15,337 nucleotides of DNA from Coprinopsis marcescibilis (GCA_004369085.1 ML210564.1:1-15337); one strand, 5' to 3'; shown: positions 1-8,720, counted from the first letter of the stretch. Notes: a model not told the origin generated them from the letters alone. Made by a program: numbers and translations.

Positions 1-400
1 TGGCTAAACAGTGAGTAAAGCAGGCATACACTCGCATAGGAGCTAATTTCTTTGTAGGTGCACGAGAGGAGCTACCTTGGGGGGCATAGTCTACATGTGC
101 GATATCTCCGTGAATCGCGTCAACGCAGCTGCGCGGGTCAACGTCAAGCAATTGGAGAAGATGCTTGGCGAGTCTAACACATTCCAGGGCGTGGTGTTTG
201 TCACTGCTGCCTGGGATGAGGTCAAGGCGGACGTAGGCACCCAGCGGGAGGAGGAGCTTTGCTCGTCCTTTTGGAAAGAGCTCATCGCTAGAGGTGCAGT
301 TGTCAAGCGGACACGAGGCTTGCACAGCTCAGACCCGTCCGGATATGTTGACGTTCTGCGCCATATCCTACAGAGCTTGGGAACTTCCTTAACCGCATAG
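1..400 (+). CDS. P-loop GTPase family, copy A, 3' part (5' end outside window)
   Basis: This is the last part of a small P-loop GTPase whose 5' exons lie before the window. Bases 1-10 are the end of the third exon, 11-57 are a GTGAGT...TAG intron, and 58-400 are the last exon, open to TAG at 398-400. The exon carries the family core seen in copies B and D: GGIVYMCDIS, a heptad-like helix ending QLEKMLGES, then VTAAWDEV, which sits where the G4 base-recognition motif (T/NKxD) is expected, and a C-terminal helix ending HILQSLGT. Copy B stops right after this threonine; A runs on for four residues (SLTA) because the stop codon there is lost. The P-loop and DTPG motifs are not in the window, so whether the gene is intact cannot be told. 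Flank 401-445 resembles the 3' flank of B. Confidence 0.75.
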
Positions 401-662
401 TTCGGTACGCCATGTACCCTAACTGGAATCGTTGGAATTTGGTTGAAACATGTTATCTTCTTCCCAGGTCTCTTGTTCATACCAGTTGTACAATAGTTTA
501 TTATTTTCAACGGTGCTGTGATGAGTGGCACATCTCAGGATCTCACATCTCTACGCTTCTCTCGAGCAAAAACCGAGGCAATGCAGAAAACCCTTTCGGC
601 CAGTAATACGCGCTGGTAATTTGGCACACGAGGAATATAGCCGCCACCAATAAGGAAGGTTC
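401..662. other. 3' flank of GTPase A and unassigned sequence
   Basis: The first 45 bases (CGGTAC...CCCTAACT.GAATC) are similar to 8541-8580 behind copy B, so they belong to the duplicated gene unit. Nothing further is recognised; the short ORFs on both strands have no protein-like features. Confidence 0.4.
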
Positions 663-688
663 CCACAGTCATTACCACAGTCATTACC
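663..688. repeat. 12-bp tandem repeat, two copies
   Basis: CCACAGTCATTA is directly repeated at 663-674 and 675-686 and followed by CCAC. No function is apparent. Confidence 0.8.
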
Positions 689-1381
689 ACGTCGGGTTCC
701 TCGGCGTTGGCGAGTCTTAGGCCAGTCACGACAAATTGTTGATGAATTGGCTCCCACCTTCGTCGTCGGATCTTATTTTCCTGCCACTATTATTATCCTC
801 TTCGACGTTTGAAAATCGTCAGCGAGGACCGTTCACCACACCGTCTACCTGTCCATTTCGTCTATATCATAACACTCATCATGATTATCGATTATTATCT
901 CTAGGGGGCCCATTGCTATAACTCGATCGCAGTCTGAGTGCAGCTCACCTCTAATGCTACCTAGCGAGCAACCCAGACCTCCCAGGCGGTATTAAAGCAT
1001 ATATTCAGCGTCCGGAACCAGAATCACCGTCCCTGCTCCCCATCACAGTTCGAACGATTTCCAGTTGTTACCCAGCCCAAATATACCCCGCACACCTAGC
1101 TCCAAGGGAATTGATGACGGACTCCAATTCAGCTGCTGAATTGGAGAAGTCCCATCTTACAAGTTTCTGGCCATGTCTTGTAGGGGGTTACAAGGCTACA
1201 ATCTGGGGCTGAAACTGTGACCTGTTTCATCGGACTTGGAGACGAGGGGCCATTGTATATCAGAGGATAAAATAGTTATCAGACCCAGAGCATCATCTGA
1301 CCAGGGTTAGTACCGGTACGATGCCAAACTCACGCCAGCGTCGCATTACTGGGAGTTCCGCATCGCAGGATGAGATCCTGT
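689..1381. other. non-coding stretch with one palindrome
   Basis: No gene is supported here. It contains short pyrimidine-rich runs around 770-870 and the palindrome at 1122-1146, listed separately. Confidence 0.4.
1122..1146. repeat. perfect 12-bp inverted repeat, 1-nt centre
   Basis: The arms are CTCCAATTCAGC (1122-1133) and its exact reverse complement (1135-1146), around a single T. It could form a cruciform or be the junction of an inverted duplication. No coding context. Confidence 0.9.
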
Positions 1382-1429
1382 GGACCGCAACAGGAGTCAG
1401 GGTCAGGACCGCAACAAGAGTCAGGACCC
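1382..1429. repeat. 24-bp tandem repeat, two imperfect units
   Basis: Units 1382-1405 and 1406-1429 both begin GGACCGCAACA and then read (G/A)GAGTCAGG. The overlapping short ORFs on both strands only reflect this GC-rich repeat. Confidence 0.75.
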
Positions 1430-1929
1430 TGGCGCTTACTCCAGGTAACGAACCCAGTTCCGTCTGGACGTGCCGCCGGCCGGACTCCGACAGCATCCTG
1501 GAGAACGACTCGCGAGAACGCGAACATATAGATCTTCAACATGTCCCATGATGCGTATTCAAGTCCCATCTGAAATTTGAAAAGCGATTAACGAATGGTC
1601 GAACCAGTGATATTCAATTGCTACGTCCGTCTCCGCCGTACCACTTGATAACTCCCCTGTGACTCGAGGTTGCCCCATATCATAGTAGGAGCAATAGGAT
1701 GTTGGTAGCAGTAAGTTGGGGCCACAATGAACGAATGAATTAGTGCTGTGACTGTTCGTGCCGCTCGCCTCATGCCATGGCCACAGGCAAAACTCTCGTA
1801 TTCATTATTGTAGCCCTGAACTTACCAACCTTGCTGGCTCACGTTCTCCTTCAAAATAACCACGGTTGTGAAGTAATGCCAATGCCACATCCCCAAGCTT
1901 GCGATCGCCCTGCGCGTCAAACTGTCACC
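1430..1929. other. unassigned stretch, no gene seen
   Basis: No open frame with protein-like features or credible splice structure is visible. A 67-codon ORF begins at 1777 but resembles nothing known to me. Confidence 0.35.
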
Positions 1930-2027
1930 CCAAGTCCGGAATGCAGCATTGTCAGTTCAGGTTTAAAGTTTAATCTTTAGTCGCTAAAGGTAATGATTAA
2001 TTAATGGTCAAACCCAGAGCGAGGTAT
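1930..2027. repeat. duplicated block, copy 1 (matches 11945-12036)
   Basis: A 21-base identical core lies at 1971-1991, the same as 11973-11993. It contains CTTTAG-TCG-CTAAAG, a small hairpin. Around it are weaker matches: a GC-rich stretch with GCATTG.CAGTT before it, and AATGGT...CAAACCCAG after it. At the second locus CAAACCCAG continues directly into the NSE3-like exon; here it is followed by the AUR1 segment. Confidence 0.7.
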
Positions 2028-2156
2028 CCACTACCAACCCAAGTAGTATGGTATGCATGCGGTGCTAGAATGGAAAATAGGATATGGGGGTTATGATGAG
2101 GGTACCACGTGAATAGATATAATAAGCTCGTCCCCTTCACGTTCTCTTCCACCTTC

Positions 2157-3181
2157 TCACCGCACAGGCTGCGCACCCGGCGGGAACACAAACGTACCCA
2201 TAACCGGACTGCTATACACCTCACCCCTCCCACCCCCTCCCTCCACCAAACTCGCCGTGTGTCTATGCGTCTTTCCCTTCCCAGCACCCCCAACCGCAGC
2301 TGGAACGGGCGACCGATACGTAATATCCATCTCACCCTCCTCCTCACTGCTCTCCGCATCAAACTCGTAATCCTCCGCCCTCGGCAACACACTCGGCCCC
2401 GCCCGATCCTCCAAATCCAAGTCCAACCCGCGGCCCATGCTCCCATTCTTCCTCGGCTGCTGCCGCCCATGCTGCCCACCCACATATCCCGGCACAAATG
2501 CTGCGAAATTATACGGCACAGCCAACGCTCCCGCACCTTTAAACTCGTCCGGCAAAAACAGATAGAAAAAGGCAGTAGCCATACACGCACCACCCACCAC
2601 GTCGATCAGATAATGGTGCGTGAGGTACATCGTCGCCTAATACAGCACCGCCGCGTACCCCCACACCCACCTCCTCAACTGCGGAAAAAAGTGCGCGAGA
2701 AATAGGGCCTCCATCGTCGCCGACCCAGCGTGCAAGCTGGGGAACGCCCCAGAAACCATGGGACTGTTAGTGAACGCTGTGGTGTAGGTCTGGATATGCA
2801 GCAGGGCGTCGATGCGCGCGAGCCCGCCCGGCGAGCCTTTCATGCCGTAGTTGGCAGGCGTGAGGCCGTGGATGACTTCGTACCACGGTGGGGAGCACGG
2901 GAAGAGGATCTGGATGAGTACGCCGGCGAGGTTCATGTAGCCAAAGACGCGGCCCCAGAGGTGCAATACTTTTTTGTCGCGGAAGAGCCAGGGAAGAGCC
3001 TAACGAGGGCGGGATGAAGCGGCCGCTGTAGAAGCTGAGCAGGTAGATGAAGATCGGGCTGGCGGCGAAGAAGAACTGAGAAGTGGCGGAAATGATGAGC
3101 ACGATAGAGTAGGCGATGGGGATGAGCAGCTTGAGCATCCGAGACATGCCAGCGATATTACCGTACTTTCTGGAATGTGAT
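2157..3181 (-). pseudogene. AUR1: inositol phosphorylceramide synthase (AUR1) remnant, copy 1
   Basis: AUR1 transfers phosphoinositol from phosphatidylinositol to ceramide in the Golgi and is the target of aureobasidin A. On the minus strand the recognisable parts run in order: LLIPIAYSIVL...ATSQFFF (from about 3147), then LHLWGRVFGYMNLAGVLIQ and SPPWYEVIHGLTPANYGMKG, the PAP2-type motif SGAFPSLHAG, and MYLTHHYLIDVVGG with the catalytic His/Asp, ending in an acidic, glycine-rich tail that stops at 2157. Three lesions are visible. About 140-150 bp present in copy 2 (around 10696-10840) are missing at the junction near 3001-3010. A one-base loss near 2990 shifts the frame. TGG is changed to TAG at 2637-2639, just before MYLTHH. 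A polypyrimidine tract and CAG acceptor at 3182-3183 suggest the 5' border of this exon. An upstream piece near 3266 reading RINWA then a stop may be another exon. It cannot make an intact enzyme as read. Confidence 0.88.
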
Positions 3182-3339
3182 CTGGAGAGAGAAAGAGAAG
3201 TGTCGAGGCGGGCTACTCCTGCCAGAAATGCTTGAGCTACATTCTGGGTTTAGGCCCAGTTGATGCGGCTGCGTATGGAGGGTATTATCGTCAGTAACAG
3301 GCCGCATTCTGAACAGCAAAGAGGTACCGTACTACTCAC

Positions 3340-3777
3340 CCTTATTTGTCCTCCCGGGAGCGTTCTGCGCCGCATACAGATCATCTTCCTGCGCCTGCGT
3401 CGCAGCTGCAACCTCATGATGAGCTAGCGCACCGACAACTCCGCAACCATTAAAATAGTACGTACCTCCAAACGCCTCCACTTTCTCAGCTTCCAACCCA
3501 GCCCACCCAGGTGGGCAACTCGACGAGTTCCATCCCGAACGTCTGGCTTGAAGCCTTCTGTGCCACTTCGAAGACGCGTTTGGGTGGGGTGCCATGCCTA
3601 GATATGCAGCCTTGTTAGGATCGTGGTATCACGGTGTATTGTGCCATCGGATTGATGTGAATCAACGAATAATGAATGAAGAGGACCGACCTTTCTTAAG
3701 AATATCCACTCCGAAAACGCGCCGTCTTCTGCTCAGTGAACAGCGCAATTCGCACCAGATCGTTCGTCCATCGTCTG
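3340..3777 (-). pseudogene. MAGE-domain NSE3-like gene remnant, copy 1
   Basis: NSE3 is the MAGE-domain subunit of the SMC5/6 DNA-repair complex. Two minus-strand exons are visible. The first, from about 3777 to 3691, reads DLVRIALFTEQK and, after a one-base shift, DILKK, then a donor-like GTCGGT. The second begins at 3597 after a CTAG acceptor (branch-like CCTAAC upstream) and reads RVFEVAQK..SQTFGMELVELPT, the typical start of a MAGE domain. A frame change follows before AGLEAEKVEAFG, then a possible small intron starting GTACGT, and VAAATQAQEDDLYAAQN to a GTGAGT donor at 3334-3339. The conserved C-terminal winged-helix half does not follow; AUR1 sequence does. Identification rests on remembered family motifs and on two exons matching in the right order. 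Frameshifts make it a pseudogene. Confidence 0.68.
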
Positions 3778-3829
3778 ATCTCCTATAGTAGGCACCACCT
3801 CAGTCGTCCGTCGAAAAGGAGAGATGTCC

Positions 3830-4870
3830 GACCATTGAACGTTCTGCCCGCCAGATGCGCTGCAAAACACCGTCACATCACGTGCGGTGTGACGTTGTGT
3901 ACCAACAGCCCTCAAGAGTCAAGGCTCAGGCCTGCCCCTCACAAGATTCTAGGACAGACATTCGGAATGAATTACCCAACGCTTGGTATGGTCAACACGT
4001 CGACGAAGCTGGGTAGCCACAGGATGACAATCTGGGTGCGGCAAAGATTCAAGAAAGCTAAGGGGCGTGTATTCATGTAGTGTATCCTCCCTTCTTCCTT
4101 CCATTCTTCGCGGTGCTTCACTTCACTTTTGATCATTCCTTCCGCAAACTGCATCATCCGGCTCCAAAGCCTACATCCGCTCAACCCTGAAGCTACATGG
4201 CGCCCCAACCACGCTCGCCGCACAGTGGCACTCCCCGTTCCGCAGCTCAATCCCAAAACGCAGGAACAGTGGGACCTCTACATCATCCCCACCGGGTCCA
4301 CCAAGCGTCCAAGCTGCTGCTGGGGACGGGAATTTGGCCTTTGCAGCAATAATTTCGGACGTAAGGGACTCGGATGCACACAGTCCATTTCCGCAGCTAC
4401 CTCATGAACTCCACTTCCCAGCACCTCACATCCAGCCGAGATTGAGCCGCGAACGTGCAGCCCACCCACATGATCCGTAGCATGATCACAGAGACCTCTC
4501 TCAGCAACTTTGTGCAGCAGAACTAGTATGCGTTCCCAGGGCGAGGTGCTGCTGCTTGGACGCCATCACCAGGGTATAGAGTCCGTTGTAGAATTGCTTT
4601 CCTCCGTAATAATATTATTTTTGGATCATGTGTATCAATAAGCACTCCTGGCTATATTTCGTTTGGGTTTTCTAGGTACGTAGTATTCCCCAATGTACAG
4701 ATGGAGTAAAGCTATGACCAATTGGCTGTGGTGATTGGCTCTGTCACGTTCCAAGCGGTGATTATTTGCTGAATCGAAGGCCGAAATAATGGGTTGGCGT
4801 TCCAGCACCATTTCAAAATCTTCTTCACCGGTTCGTTATGCCGAACATTTTCATACAAGCTCAAGCCAGG
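3830..4870. other. unassigned stretch with one long open frame
   Basis: No gene is firmly supported. Plus-strand bases 4133-4480 are open in one frame for 116 codons without an ATG start. Near the start of this frame GSKAYIRSTLK resembles the K(T/A)YILRSTL segment that I associate with fungal NSE3-like proteins, but the match is short. A small inverted repeat, CGTCACA/TGTGACG, lies at 3871-3894. Confidence 0.3.
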
Positions 4871-4879
4871 CCTTTCACC

Positions 4880-5263
4880 TCCGCAGGGAGTCCAAAATCG
4901 CAGCCTTGCCGTACTCAGAGGCGAGTTCGTCGGGCAAACGAATGACGTGCATGCGTAAGCACGCGTACAAGCATGAAGTGTGTGCCCAACCTTTGCAGAG
5001 CCACCCTCCGCAATGTTGAACGCATTTGTAAACCAGATAATTCGCGATCATTAATACCCCGCTCAGTACTATGTCACACAACTCACAGAACTCTTGCCAA
5101 CGCCGACAGTGCCAATGACACTAAGGTTTGTCAAGGTCAAATGTCAGCGCTTGGGAACCAGTGGGCATAAAGCTCTGTTGACGTAGAGAATGAGGATATC
5201 GTCTGCTTGTCCCTGCTGGCCTTGTCGCCAAAGGTCTTTTAGAACCTCCCACCACTTTTCCAT
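4880..5263 (-). pseudogene. P-loop GTPase family, copy E (inverted, truncated)
   Basis: Minus-strand relative of copies B-D. Exon 1 is 5263-5187 (MEKWWEVLKDLWRQ...DDILI), exon 2 is 5120-5087 with an intact P-loop (IGTVGVGKSS), and exon 3 starts at 5032 (FTNAFNIAEGGSAKVGHTLHACTR). Lesions: the intron 1 donor is CTACGT instead of GTACGT (5186-5181); the intron 2 acceptor is GG instead of AG (5033-5034); one base is lost after ACGCGTG in exon 3, shifting the frame. Similarity stops near 4880, before the DTPG motif, so the second half of the gene is absent. Intron sequences still match those of B and C, so decay is recent compared with the duplication. It cannot encode a working GTPase. Confidence 0.85.
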
Positions 5264-5357
5264 AACTATTTAAAAAGTAAGTAAGCCGGTACATGGAGTA
5301 GGGATCTTGACTATGTGTGGAAGATAGACGGGTGCCTGTTTGGGAGGTATTGATGCC

Positions 5358-5402
5358 AGTCTAGGGAGCAGTGAAACCGTGGACTCATAGGGAAGCGCAA
5401 AA
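5358..5402 (-). repeat. 5' leader repeat shared by GTPase copies E and C
   Basis: About 45 bases upstream of copy E, read on the minus strand as TTTTGCGCTTCCCT...TTTCACTGCTCCCTAGACT, match 12831-12876 upstream of copy C. In E about 95 bases separate it from the ATG; in C only about 25, so C has lost part of the leader. Copy D has a weaker version near 13641-13690. Confidence 0.75.
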
Positions 5403-5639
5403 TTCGCTTTTGGGCTTGTGGCAATCTCCCAAGAGTTGGATTCTACACCGCCAGTCCTTGTCAATGGATACGTTAGGCCTTGTTAAGTATCTGATTCGAA
5501 ATCCACACGAAATCAACATCTCAAGCACCGGAACGAGCTGCTATATCAATAACCCAAAAGGTTGAGTACGGCCTTATCCTTTTCAGCCAGTATGTTAGTT
5601 AACGAGGGCTGCGCCTTGATTATATTTATAATTATGCAG

Positions 5640-5875
5640 GGTGCTGTTCTCGTCGCTCTCATATGCCGGTGCAATGCTTATCGCAGCGTCTCTAGGCGGT
5701 AAGTCGACACCGCTTTCGAAATAAACAAGTATTGAGTGGCATGGACAGGATACGTATGCTACACCCTCTACTGCAGCCGGGCGTCTTTGAAAGAAGCCGG
5801 CGCGGAGGTGCAGAACTTGAGGTCAACAAGCCTTTGGTTCAGTCTGTTGGCGGGTGTCATTTTCTTCGTGACTGG
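5640..5875 (+). CDS. two exons of an unidentified membrane protein
   Basis: Splicing 5640-5698 to 5749-5875 (50-nt GTAAGT...CAG intron) gives one continuous frame. It holds a hydrophobic stretch, VLFSSLSYAGAMLIAASLGG, then YVCYTLYCSRASLKEAGAEV and a second hydrophobic stretch, SLWFSLLAGVIFFVTG. An acceptor at 5638-5639 (TTATGCAG) precedes it and a donor, GTAGGT, follows at 5876. Two membrane helices joined by a short charged loop are predicted. I do not recognise the family. No start codon, upstream exon in the right phase or downstream exon could be fixed, so this may be a relic or a middle part of a gene. The joined frame and hydrophobic pattern are seen directly; the gene model is inference. 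Confidence 0.4.
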
Positions 5876-6814
5876 GTAGGTCCCTTTCTCTTCTGTCAGA
5901 TAACAGGTGTGGTCGCTGATGTGGGTAGGGCTGCGCTGGTCTTTTAGATCTTGTCACCGGGGTATATGAGGACAAGCAAGGTTTTCGATGTGTCCAGGTC
6001 CGCTTGTGAGTACATAGCAGTCCTCTTTATTCTTATATTTATCTATGTTTATGTCGGTATTGATTTGACTTGTGAATTTTGAAATTTGGATGGGGATAGT
6101 GAAATTTGTAGGCGGTGTGCGCTTTTTCGTGCAGAAGGATATTTTGGTGGCTTGGTTGGGAGTTTTGCGTAGGGTGTGTGGGATAGGTCATGTAGGGCTG
6201 AGACGCGGTGGGTAGGATCCAGTCGTCGCGTGGCAGTGGTGTATGTACTTGGTATGAAGTCTAACTTGAATAATTCTGAATGGAGCTGTTGCTATTACTA
6301 TCGGCGCTTGACTGCGCGAGATTGATGGGCGCTCAACACAAGGTCAAATTCAAGGGGCGATTGAGTTGAAAATGTAGTTGATATCGAGGTCAAGCGATTG
6401 AATATGGGAACTGATGGTTGCATCATGCGACCTCATCAAGTGTTGTAATTGCTTTTCCCCTCTAATCTATCAGGTGCGCAGCGCTCCGTATCATTCTACA
6501 TCCAGCCCAAACTGCTGCGGGACAACCTCAGCACACATCTACCCTACCACACTGTGTACCACTCTCTGAAGGGTGAGGTTTATGCGTCATACTACACCAG
6601 CATACTACATGCCTCATACCTATTCTCATCACATTTAGTCCATTTCTGAGAAAAGTGGCTGCAAAGCCATAGTTGATACAGCAACTCAGGGACAGTGCTA
6701 GGCCAAATCCAGCTGGCCTCCACCTACACCCTGTCACAAACCAGTCGGTTACCGGTCTAGGCTATGTAGTCTCCCGTAAAAATATAGCCTGCTTGCCGTA
6801 GTTCCCGGGTCACG
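5876..6814. other. unassigned stretch
   Basis: 6000-6450 is G/T-rich on the plus strand with many stops; it may be 3' sequence of the preceding membrane-protein exons. 6450-6740 has short ORFs on both strands without recognisable features. Confidence 0.35.
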
Positions 6815-6820
6815 ACTCAC

Positions 6821-7112
6821 TTATCAATGTAATCCTCAACAAGCTCAATCCGGTCCGGGACAAGCACCACAGCATTCGACCCCTGACAATCTTTATCGCG
6901 TGGAATCCAATCCCAATTGGTTCGAGATGCTCCATGGGCTAATATCGGTACAGTCCGACCGGCCAGGGCATAAACCATACTGGGAAAAGTCATAACTTCC
7001 GAAAAGTTAGAATCACCAATCCAACAAGTTTGGTGGGTGGGTAAAATCCTAAAAAACGGCCCAAGTCGCCAATAGCCCCGCCCTGCGGCTCGGGGAAGTC
7101 ATAAATTGGCCA
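6821..7112 (-). pseudogene. unidentified protein-coding fragment
   Basis: On the minus strand a protein-like frame runs WPIYDFPEPQGGAIGDLGR, then, after a one-base frame change inside a run of six Ts (near 7047-7052), FFRILPTHQTCWIGDSNFSE, VMTFPSMVYALAGRTVPILA, HGASRTNWDWIPRDKDCQG and VVLVPDRIELVEDYID. It ends exactly at a GTGAGT donor (6820-6815). Codons are balanced and the residues look like a globular enzyme or binding domain. I do not recognise the family. No ATG-led start is seen upstream, and no downstream exon continues it (the nearest acceptor-like GACAG leads straight into a stop). Best read as a broken exon of a larger gene; the frameshift could also be a sequencing error in the T run. 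Confidence 0.45.
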
Positions 7113-7555
7113 ATATTTTAAGGGACTTTCCCTTTCCACGATTTCTGCGCTGCACACGTTGCATACCCTATAGCCGCTATTGTGCCATTCAAGCTACTGC
7201 CACCGCTTTCCAAGACAAGACCATGTGGGTCAAGATTCCACCACCATCAGCCCCTTCAGGCAAGACTCCACTCGACCGCCTGTCGGCCCCTGGCTGGCAT
7301 CTGTGGGTTTGACTCGTGTATGAAGGTTAAGACTATTTGGTGTTTCGTCTGTATAATGATCAAATGGACTGGCAGGATAGGCAAGTAAACCGCCCGATCT
7401 GGCCCTAGATTCAAAGCCCGAGCAACTGAATAACTTTTGGGGCTATCTCCCGTCCATCTGTTCCCTACACTATATTCCGCAATATTTTTACCCTTATGGA
7501 AATTCATCCAGCGAAATAAATAAGGCAGTCGTATTTCATGACGCATGCTCAGAGG
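7113..7555. other. unassigned stretch upstream of GTPase B
   Basis: Several short ORFs overlap on both strands with no protein-like features; the minus-strand 96-codon ORF (7256-7546) does not use an ATG-rich or motif-bearing frame. Probably intergenic. Confidence 0.35.
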
Positions 7556-7562
7556 TATAAAT
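7556..7562 (+). promoter_or_regulatory. TATA box of GTPase B
   Basis: TATAAAT lies 123 bases before the ATG of copy B. Copy D has TATAAA 129 bases before its ATG. Between TATA and ATG both copies share a TCTACCCA.A.TCCGCG leader segment, which supports a real core promoter duplicated with the gene. Confidence 0.5.
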
Positions 7563-7678
7563 CTTCACGGTTGATTTAATCCAACCATTGCCAACCAGTC
7601 TACCTTCTACCCAAATTCCGCGCCTCTTCCCTGTGCTGTAACCTTTTTACCGTTGGTTCCCTGCATCAAACCCCAGTT

Positions 7679-8528
7679 ATGGCAAAATGGTTGGAGACTC
7701 TTAAGAGCCTATGGCGACAAGATCAGGAGGGACAAGCAGGCGATATCCTCATTCTGTACGTCGACGGAGCCTCATGCTCACTGGTGCCCAAGCACTGACA
7801 TTTGAGCTTGACAAACCTTAGCATCATGGGCACTGTCGGAGTTGGCAAGAGTTCTGTGAGTCCCGCGACATAGTACTGAGCAGTGAGCAGGGCATTAATG
7901 ATCGCGAATTCTCTAGTTTACAAACGCATTCAACATTGCGGAGGGCGGCTCTGCAAAGGTTGGGCACACACTTCAAGCTTGTACGCGTGATATACGCATG
8001 CATGTCATTCGTTTGCCCAAGGAACTCGCCTCTGAGTGCAAGGCTGCGGGTTTCGACTCCCGGCGGGTCGTATTGGTCGATACCCCTGGATTCGACACGA
8101 GTGGCAGAGATTCCAAAGCGCTCGCCCGAATCATGGAATGGGTGGCGAAGCAGTGAGTCAAGCAGGTATACATGTATAGTAGCTGATTTCTTTGTAGGGT
8201 CACAAGAGGAGCTACGTTGGGTGGCGTAGTCTACATGTGCGACATCTCTGCGAATCGCGTCAACGGGGCTGCGCGAGTCAACGTTGAGCAATTGGAGAAG
8301 ATGCTTGGCGAGTCCAACGCACTCCAGCGCGTAGTGCTTGTCACTGCTGCCTGGGATGAGGTCAAGGCGGACATAGGCGCCCGGCGGGAGGAGGAGCTTT
8401 GCTCGTCCTTTTGGAAAGAGCTTATCGCTAGAGGTGCAGTTGTTAAGCAAACAGGAGGCTTGCATGGCTCAGATCCGTCTGGACATGTTGAGGTCTTGCG
8501 CCATATTCTGCAGAGCTTGGGAACTTGA
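7679..8528 (+). CDS. P-loop GTPase family, copy B (complete, 4 exons, 225 aa)
   Basis: Exons 7679-7755, 7822-7855, 7917-8152 and 8198-8528 join in frame to 225 codons plus TGA. Donors are GTACGT, GTGAGT and GTGAGT; acceptors TTAG, CTAG and GTAG. The protein is a single G domain: P-loop GTVGVGKSS at residues 29-37, the switch I-like VGHTLQACT at 52-60, the DTPG of G3 at 92-95, GGVVYMCDIS from 124, and TAAWD at 165-169 where TKxD is usual for G4. No signal peptide or membrane segment is evident. The layout and the VGH-L-CT, VVYM and VT--WDEV signatures match the basidiomycete AIG1/MMR_HSR1-like 'G domain-containing protein' families; their role is unknown, and GTP binding is inferred. The 3' flank to about 8720 is shared with copy D. 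This is one of two intact copies here. Confidence 0.88.
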
Positions 8529-8720
8529 GAAGCGACCGCATAAGTCGGTACTTACCATGTTCCCTAACTAGAATCCTTGGAACACGTTTGAGATTTCGTA
8601 TGTAGCATGTCATAATCGCAACACTACGTTAAGCATCTTCTTTCTGATGTTATGTTTCATCCCATGCCGCTGAGTCCGGATGAACAACAGGCGTGCTTGC
8701 CAAGCCCCTGCTCCGAGTCA
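8529..8720 (+). repeat. 3' flank shared by GTPase copies B and D
   Basis: CCGCATAA.TC.GTACT, GGAATC..T.GAACACG, TTTCATCCC...GCTGAGT and CTTGCCAAGCCC occur in the same order here and at 14572-14720. This is probably 3' UTR duplicated with the gene. Confidence 0.65.

Noticed and set aside
1293..1569. Arginine/threonine-rich ORFs on both strands
   Set aside because: They only reflect the 24-bp tandem repeat and GC-rich composition.
1997..2705. 198-codon ORFs on both strands over the AUR1 tail
   Set aside because: They are other frames of the GC-rich AUR1 C-terminal region; the AUR1 frame at 2157-2630 carries the recognisable THHYLID motif.
3332..3595. 87-codon ATG frame read as an AUR1 first exon
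   Set aside because: This frame is mixed; neighbouring frames give VFEVAQK..FGMELVEL, which fits a MAGE domain, and the second locus confirms the exon without AUR1.
7824..8465. 213-codon minus-strand ORF
   Set aside because: It is antisense to exons 2-4 of GTPase B and runs across its introns; the plus-strand spliced frame has the P-loop, DTPG and WD motifs, while the antisense translation has none.
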